A DNA stretch of 10,272 nucleotides from Candidatus Latescibacterota bacterium (lineage in GTDB: Bacteria; Latescibacterota; MVCY01). The notes under the pieces were generated by a model that saw nothing but the letters and a program-made list of their open reading frames with translations, had not been told where the DNA came from and searched no databases. This document shows positions 6,830 through 10,272 of this stretch, one piece after another. Position 1 is the first letter of the stretch. Every line of letters starts with the position of its first letter. The position numbers were made by a program, and so were the translations under genes. The stretch lies in contig JAUWEO010000039.1 in the NCBI GenBank assembly GCA_030608245.1, positions 1-10,272 of the forward strand, read 5' to 3'.

Positions 6830-7321
6830 TCACAATTCCTTTATCAATGCATTTGGGAGGAAATCTCCATTCTCAAATAAGAGTATCGAGCTGAATTCGC
6901 AATTATCGATTAATGTGGTAACATGACAATTGCACGTCCAACTAGCATTTGGCTGAGTCACTTCAGAAGTATAATACACTCGTAATTCATTATCCTTGAG
7001 AGTGATTCCCTCAATATCAAATTTGTGGATATCATTTCCCTGGTAGATAATGGATAGAACGAATCCTTCTTTCATCTTCTCCTCTGTAATCAATTTCGAG
7101 CGATCCATGCCCCCTACCGCTGCAACTCCGAATAGTGAATCAAACGAAGAATAGCCACGGATCATAAGGTATGATGGGTTTGTTTCTCCTGAATAGAAAT
7201 TCTTGACGAAGTGGTAAGAACTTATCATGAAACCCACACTTTCTGTTGTAGTCGGTGAATCGCCACAAGAAACTGTCAAGATTAATGACAGGATGACTAA
7301 TATACCCAAGAATGACTTCAT
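6830..7321 (-). CDS. Predicted lipoprotein of unknown function
   Basis: A 163-residue protein with a clear lipoprotein signal: MK start, hydrophobic stretch from about residue 4 to 15, and LTVSC with the lipidated cysteine at C19. After processing, residue +2 is Gly, so outer-membrane or surface-side location is allowed. The mature part is beta-rich by eye, with a WTCNC motif and a further cysteine (DNC) near the end that could form disulfides. I do not recognise the family; a faint likeness to small PrcB-like lipoprotein domains is not enough to name it. Its ribosome-binding site AAGGAGGT, six bases before the ATG, is the strongest in the window. It is flanked by 208- and 168-nt spacers and looks more AT-rich than its neighbours. 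Nothing links it to ribosomes or sugar acids, so it may be a separate insertion. Confidence 0.75.
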   Translation of the reverse strand: MKSFLGILVILSLILTVSCGDSPTTTESVGFMISSYHFVKNFYSGETNPSYLMIRGYSSFDSLFGVAAVGGMDRSKLITEEKMKEGFVLSIIYQGNDIHKFDIEGITLKDNELRVYYTSEVTQPNASWTCNCHVTTLIDNCEFSSILLFENGDFLPNALIKEL

Positions 7322-7529
7322 ATTGTTACCTCCTTCTAGCGTTCACTGATGCTTAACGATAATTCAATAGTGAAATTTGATTCAAGAGAGGTATCATTTT
7401 TTCACCCCTCTTCCATGTTGAACTTAAATGTTGCTTAACCTTAGCATATACTGCAAGTCCAAACTCCTTCGTGAATTCTCGTGGCGCCGATGTGGATGAT
7501 AACATCCAGATCGGGCCAAAAGGATCAGG
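7322..7529 (-). other. Spacer after rpsS at the point where the S10 operon is broken
   Basis: These 208 nt separate rpsS from the lipoprotein gene and replace the usual rpsS-rplV junction. The minus-strand frame directly after the rpsS TGA stays open for about 59 more codons (reading PDPFGPIWML and onward) to a TAA at 7355-7353, but it has no own start near the stop and no recognised homology. Other frames are also open for 20-35 codons. A hairpin lies at 7384-7412. I found no good -35/-10 pair and no hairpin followed by a U-run, so neither a promoter for the lipoprotein nor a terminator for the ribosomal genes is supported. Confidence 0.4.
7384..7412. repeat. Inverted repeat (9-bp stem, 11-nt loop)
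   Basis: On the minus strand AAGAGGGGT and ACCTCTCTT can pair over nine positions with one G-U wobble, enclosing an 11-nt A-rich loop. There is no U-run on either side in either direction, so it does not look like an intrinsic terminator. It could be a weak RNA hairpin processing site between rpsS and the lipoprotein gene, or chance. Confidence 0.35.
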
Positions 7530-7823
7530 TCATCTCTTCTTGCTTGCCGCTGTCCGGTCGGCCATTCTGCCTCCGTGACTGCGAAAGGTGCGGGTAGGGG
7601 AGAACTCTCCTAATTTATGGCCTACCATATTCTCAGTGATATAGACAGGAATGAACTTATTCCCATTATGCACCGCCAGAGTGTATCCTACGAATTCCGG
7701 CGAAATCGTCGAACGCCTGGCCCAAGTTTTGATAACCTTCTTCTCACCGGTCTCACTTGATTTGCGAATCTTCTTAAGAAGCTTGGGGTCAAGATAAGGA
7801 CCCTTCTTAATAGAGCGTGCCAT
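7530..7823 (-). CDS. rpsS: 30S ribosomal protein S19 (uS19)
   Basis: Ribosomal protein S19, which binds 16S rRNA in the small-subunit head together with S13. It is full length at 97 residues. Diagnostic stretches are MARSIKKGPYLDPKLLKKI at the start, TWARRSTISPEFVG in the middle, and HKLGEFSPTRTFRSHGG toward the end. The ATG lies only 3 nt after the rplB stop, with GAGG inside the last codons of rplB, so the two are coupled. Normally rplV follows within a few bases; here the next 208 nt carry no recognisable gene and rplV is about 7 kb further on. The C terminus looks normal and complete, so the break did not damage the gene. Confidence 0.97.
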   Translation of the reverse strand: MARSIKKGPYLDPKLLKKIRKSSETGEKKVIKTWARRSTISPEFVGYTLAVHNGNKFIPVYITENMVGHKLGEFSPTRTFRSHGGRMADRTAASKKR

Positions 7824-7826
7824 CTG

Positions 7827-8654
7827 TTATTGTCCTCTTCTCTGAACTATCAGTTTATCGGATGATTTCCCTTTCTTTCTCGTCTTATACCCCTTGGTGG
7901 GTTTGCCCCAGGGAGTGCATGGATGCCGGCCACCAGAGCTTTTGCCCTCTCCCCCTCCCATAGGATGATCAACGGGGTTCATTGCCACACCTCTGGTCTT
8001 TGGCCTTTTCCCCAACCATCTAGTTCTGCCCGCTTTGCCCAATTGAACATTCCCATGTTCTGCATTACCAACCTGCCCCACAGTGGCATAGCAATCCAAA
8101 CTTACTGCCCGCACTTCCCCAGAGGGCAATCTCACCTGGGCATAGTTCCCCTCTTTTGCCATTAAGCGTATCGATGTACCTGCTCCCCGGGCCAATTGTG
8201 CCCCCTTACCCGGAATCAGCTCAACACAGTGGATTACTGTGCCCAGAGGAATTCTCCTTAAGGCTAAAGCATTGCCTATCTTACCTTCAACGTCTTCTCC
8301 TGAAATAACCGTATAATTAGCCTTCAATCCTATGGGGGCAATAATATACCTTTTCTCTCCGTCGGCATAGACCAACAAAGCCACCCAAGCCGATCGATTT
8401 GGGTCGTATTCAATAGAACGTACCCGGGCAGGAATTCCTCTCTTATCCCTCTTGAAATCCACAATCCGCAGTAGGCGCTTATGCCCTCCCCCTCTGTGCC
8501 TCAGAGTAGTTCTACCTAAGTTATTTCTTCCTCCCGTTTTTTTCACCGGCGCAAGTAACGACTTCTCTGGTTCAGTCCCTGTCAGTTCTTTAAACGACAG
8601 ACTTGTCTTAAATCTAAGTCCAGGAGTGATTGGTTTGTATTTCTTAATCGGCAC
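7827..8654 (-). CDS. rplB: 50S ribosomal protein L2 (uL2)
   Basis: Ribosomal protein L2, one of the most conserved large-subunit proteins, needed for subunit joining and peptidyl transferase centre assembly. It is full length at 275 residues. The N terminus IKKYKPITPGLR, the LRHRGGGHKR segment and the C-terminal NPVDHPMGGGEGKSSGG are all diagnostic; the DHP histidine corresponds to the essential His229 of E. coli. The start is GTG at 8654-8652, preceded by GAGGAGGT, which lies within the final codons of rplW; the two genes are separated by four bases. The C-terminal tail is rich in Lys/Arg as usual. Position in the operon (after rplW, before rpsS) is canonical. Confidence 0.97.
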   Translation of the reverse strand: MPIKKYKPITPGLRFKTSLSFKELTGTEPEKSLLAPVKKTGGRNNLGRTTLRHRGGGHKRLLRIVDFKRDKRGIPARVRSIEYDPNRSAWVALLVYADGEKRYIIAPIGLKANYTVISGEDVEGKIGNALALRRIPLGTVIHCVELIPGKGAQLARGAGTSIRLMAKEGNYAQVRLPSGEVRAVSLDCYATVGQVGNAEHGNVQLGKAGRTRWLGKRPKTRGVAMNPVDHPMGGGEGKSSGGRHPCTPWGKPTKGYKTRKKGKSSDKLIVQRRGQ

Positions 8655-8658
8655 TCTA

Positions 8659-8949
8659 CTATACCTCCTCGAATAACTCTATCCTATCTCCCTGTTTAAG
8701 GGTAACGATAGCCTTCTTTCGATCCGCTCTTCTTCCCTCAAATCTCCCAAATCGTCTGGGTTTCCCATGGATGGAAATAGTCCGTACCTGGGTAACACCT
8801 ACACCAAAGATCTCCTCTATTGCTTTCCCTATTTCAATCTTATTAGCGTTTTTGGCTACTTCGAAGACATATTTGTTCTGTAAGTCCCTTAATTTCATCG
8901 CCTTTTCTGTAACCACTGGACGAATTACGAGTTTTCTGGCCTCGTTCAT
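8659..8949 (-). CDS. rplW: 50S ribosomal protein L23 (uL23)
   Basis: Ribosomal protein L23, located at the peptide exit where trigger factor and SRP dock. It is complete at 96 residues. The N-terminal VIRPVVTEKAMKL motif and the NKYVFEVAKNANKIEIGKAI segment are typical, as is the extended loop rich in Gly/Arg (GKPRRFGRFEGRR, about 62-74). Its ATG overlaps the TGA stop of rplD in an ATGA junction, indicating translational coupling. The stop is four bases before the rplB GTG. Length and order are normal for the S10 operon and nothing about it is unusual. Confidence 0.97.
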   Translation of the reverse strand: MNEARKLVIRPVVTEKAMKLRDLQNKYVFEVAKNANKIEIGKAIEEIFGVGVTQVRTISIHGKPRRFGRFEGRRADRKKAIVTLKQGDRIELFEEV

Positions 8950-9581
8950 TCTAACAGTACCCCCTTGATCTCTTCCAGTCCGCTCTCAGTCAAAACCAAG
9001 ATCTTTGAATCCAGTAAGTCATAAGCACAAACATCTTTAGCTAACTTCAGTCTAAGGTAAGGGAGATTGCGGCAAGACTTAATAAGCTCAGCAGATTTGC
9101 TCCCAGTTAAGAATAACACCTTCTGGCCGTCCTCAATCCCCACCACTCTGAGCAACTGGGTGATTTTCTTGGTCTTCGGTTCAGGAAGCGAGGGATCTTC
9201 AATCACAATTATCTGTCCCTGCTTTGCCTTTAAAGAGAGAGCGGATCTCAGGGCCAATCGCCTAAGTTTCTTGGTAACCTTTAGATGATAAGGATGAGGA
9301 TGGGGACCAAAGGCTACACCGCCTCCTACCCAGATCGGGGATGCAACTGTCCCTACTCTGGCTCTTCCAGTTCCTTTCTGCCGCCAGGGCTTACGGCCAC
9401 TGGCTTTCACATCAGACCGCCCTTTCGTGGAAGCAGTACCCTGCCTGCGATTGGCCAAATATCCTTTCACTGCCATCCAGAGGGCATGCGGGTGGGGTTG
9501 GATACCGAATATCTGTCCAGGTAACTGCACCCTCCCCGCTTCTTCTCCTTCCGGGGTGAAGATCTTGATTGCTGTATTCAT
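8946..9581 (-). CDS. rplD: 50S ribosomal protein L4 (uL4)
   Basis: Ribosomal protein L4, which lines the exit tunnel through its extended loop; in E. coli it also represses its own S10 operon. The loop is visible as KASGRKPWRQKGTGRARVG, followed by SPIWVGGGVAFGP. The frame extends to an ATG at 9593 that abuts the rplC stop (215 residues), but I favour the in-frame ATG at 9581 (211 residues): the N terminus MNTAIKIFTPEGEE fits the family, and GGGGAAGAG lies directly upstream of it, whereas the 9593 start has only a poor ribosome-binding site. The gene ends in an ATGA overlap with rplW. Whether it regulates this operon cannot be judged because the leader upstream of rpsJ is outside the window. 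Confidence 0.95.
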   Translation of the reverse strand: MNTAIKIFTPEGEEAGRVQLPGQIFGIQPHPHALWMAVKGYLANRRQGTASTKGRSDVKASGRKPWRQKGTGRARVGTVASPIWVGGGVAFGPHPHPYHLKVTKKLRRLALRSALSLKAKQGQIIVIEDPSLPEPKTKKITQLLRVVGIEDGQKVLFLTGSKSAELIKSCRNLPYLRLKLAKDVCAYDLLDSKILVLTESGLEEIKGVLLE

Positions 9582-9582
9582 A

Positions 9583-9591
9583 CTCTTCCCC
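9583..9591 (-). promoter_or_regulatory. Ribosome-binding site favouring the internal rplD start
   Basis: GGGGAAGAG directly upstream of the ATG at 9581. It overlaps the alternative upstream ATG at 9593, which itself has no comparable signal. This is the basis for choosing the shorter L4. Confidence 0.5.
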
Positions 9592-9593
9592 AT

Positions 9594-10217
9594 TTAGGTA
9601 CTGCGTCTCAGGAAAACAATTCCCTTCCTCGGTCCTGGTACGGCACCTTTGATTACTATTAAGTTCCTTTCTAAGTCAACTTCAAGCACTTCTAAGTTTT
9701 TCACGGTCACATTTGCAGCACCCATCCTGCCGGCCATCCGCTGTCCTTTCCACACCCGTGACGGTGAAGAGGAACCCCCAATAGAACCGGGCGCTCGGTG
9801 CCGATCTGACTGGCCATGAGTCTTGGGGCCACCGGCAAAACCCCATCTTTTAATGCTTCCCGCAAACCCTTTGCCTTTGGACACCCCTTGAATGTTCACC
9901 TTTTCTCCTACCTTAAAGATCTCTACATTGACCCAATCTCCAGGTTTGAGCTGCTCTTTCCCCTCAGTGTGAAATTCTTTCAACGCTTTCATTGGAGGAA
10001 CCTTAGCCTTCTCGAAGATAGCTCGCAAGGGACGAGTAACATTTTTAGGCTTAGTCTCACCAAAACCAAGCTGCACAGCATCATAGCCATGCTTCTCTTT
10101 TCTCTTGACTCCTACCACGGGACACGGACCAACCTGAATCACGGTGGCTGCCACTGAATTCCCGTTATCCTTAAATGTCTGGGTCATAGCTACTTTTCTG
10201 CCAATTATTCCGTTCAT
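9594..10217 (-). CDS. rplC: 50S ribosomal protein L3 (uL3)
   Basis: Ribosomal protein L3, an early-assembly protein reaching into the peptidyl transferase centre. The start chosen is the ATG at 10217, giving 207 residues beginning MNGIIGRKVAMTQTF, the family's usual N terminus. A frame extension to an ATG at 10238 would overlap rpsJ by about 20 nt and add seven residues without family support. AAGG six bases before 10217 supports the choice. The finger region is clear: GVSKGKGFAGSIKRW, then GGPKTHGQSDRHRAPGSIG and GQRMAGRMG. It lies one base after the rpsJ stop and abuts rplD, the standard order and spacing. Confidence 0.96.
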   Translation of the reverse strand: MNGIIGRKVAMTQTFKDNGNSVAATVIQVGPCPVVGVKRKEKHGYDAVQLGFGETKPKNVTRPLRAIFEKAKVPPMKALKEFHTEGKEQLKPGDWVNVEIFKVGEKVNIQGVSKGKGFAGSIKRWGFAGGPKTHGQSDRHRAPGSIGGSSSPSRVWKGQRMAGRMGAANVTVKNLEVLEVDLERNLIVIKGAVPGPRKGIVFLRRST

Positions 10218-10218
10218 C

Positions 10219-10272
10219 TTATACCTTAATTTCCACATCTACTCCCGTCGGCAGATCCAATTTCATCAATGC
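10219..10272 (-). CDS. rpsJ: 30S ribosomal protein S10 (uS10), C-terminal end
   Basis: Last 17 codons and TAA stop of ribosomal protein S10, reading ALMKLDLPTGVDVEIKV, the typical C terminus of the family. S10 is a head protein of the small subunit and, as NusE, also joins transcription antitermination complexes. The rest of the gene lies beyond the right edge. The stop is one base before the rplC start, consistent with tight coupling at the head of the S10 operon. Confidence 0.93.
   Translation of the reverse strand, partial: ALMKLDLPTGVDVEIKV
10224..10227 (-). promoter_or_regulatory. Ribosome-binding site of rplC
   Basis: AAGG placed six bases before the ATG at 10217 and located within the last codons of rpsJ. 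It decides the start of L3 in favour of the shorter form. Confidence 0.55.

Noticed and set aside
7384..7412. Hairpin as a rho-independent terminator after rpsS
   Set aside because: No U-run follows the stem in either direction and the stem contains a wobble, so termination is not supported.
7350..7439. TGCTTAAC direct repeat (7350-7357 and 7432-7439) as a target-site duplication
   Set aside because: An 8-bp repeat within 200 bases is easily chance, and no inverted termini or transposase lie between the copies.
7322..7480. Sigma-70-like promoter for the lipoprotein gene
   Set aside because: Candidate -10 boxes such as TATGCT lack a -35 at proper spacing, and TTGAAT boxes lack a -10.
10218..10238. 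Upstream ATG for rplC adding seven residues
   Set aside because: It overlaps rpsJ, the residues have no family support, and a ribosome-binding site precedes the ATG at 10217.
1..10272. tRNA, rRNA, CRISPR array, insertion sequence or phage attachment site
   Set aside because: No spaced repeats, cloverleaf-like sequences, transposase/integrase motifs or rRNA signatures were seen on either strand.

Overview
The window is bacterial and lies on one operon-like run of minus-strand genes. Read from the right edge leftward, transcription passes through the S10 ribosomal-protein operon in canonical order: rpsJ (last 17 codons), rplC, rplD, rplW, rplB and rpsS. Where rplV should follow rpsS directly, about 7 kb of co-directional non-ribosomal genes intervene. 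The operon then resumes with rplV and the first 44 codons of rpsC. The ribosomal genes all look intact, with tiny gaps or overlaps, and I see no rRNA, tRNA, CRISPR array, transposase or integrase.

The inserted block, in transcription order, holds a 163-residue lipoprotein, an SDR resembling UxuB/YjmF D-mannonate oxidoreductase, a decarboxylating 6-phosphogluconate dehydrogenase (gnd), a pyrophosphate-type phosphofructokinase, a HAD-superfamily hydrolase of unknown substrate and a LarA-family nickel-pincer racemase/epimerase. The last five are spaced about 30-70 nt apart, and the LarA-like gene ends about 38 nt before rplV, so they look co-transcribed with rplV-rpsC. The lipoprotein is set off by spacers of 208 and 168 nt that look unlike the rest of the window.

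The metabolic genes suggest a sugar-acid route. The SDR could make D-mannonate from D-fructuronate. A LarA homologue acting as a C2 epimerase could turn D-mannonate into D-gluconate. After phosphorylation, for which no kinase is present here, Gnd would yield ribulose 5-phosphate, and the PPi-type PFK would handle hexose phosphate. This would bypass the usual UxuA mannonate dehydratase/KDG route. It is inference from family membership and gene order; every enzyme call is supported by visible motifs, but no substrate is proven.

The organism is probably an uncultured anaerobic bacterium: LarA-type enzymes and PPi-dependent PFK are common in fermenters, and the ribosomal proteins are bacterial. 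I cannot assign a phylum from the sequence alone. Because an S10 operon split between rpsS and rplV is unusual, misassembly near 7322-7529 must be excluded before the arrangement is treated as real.
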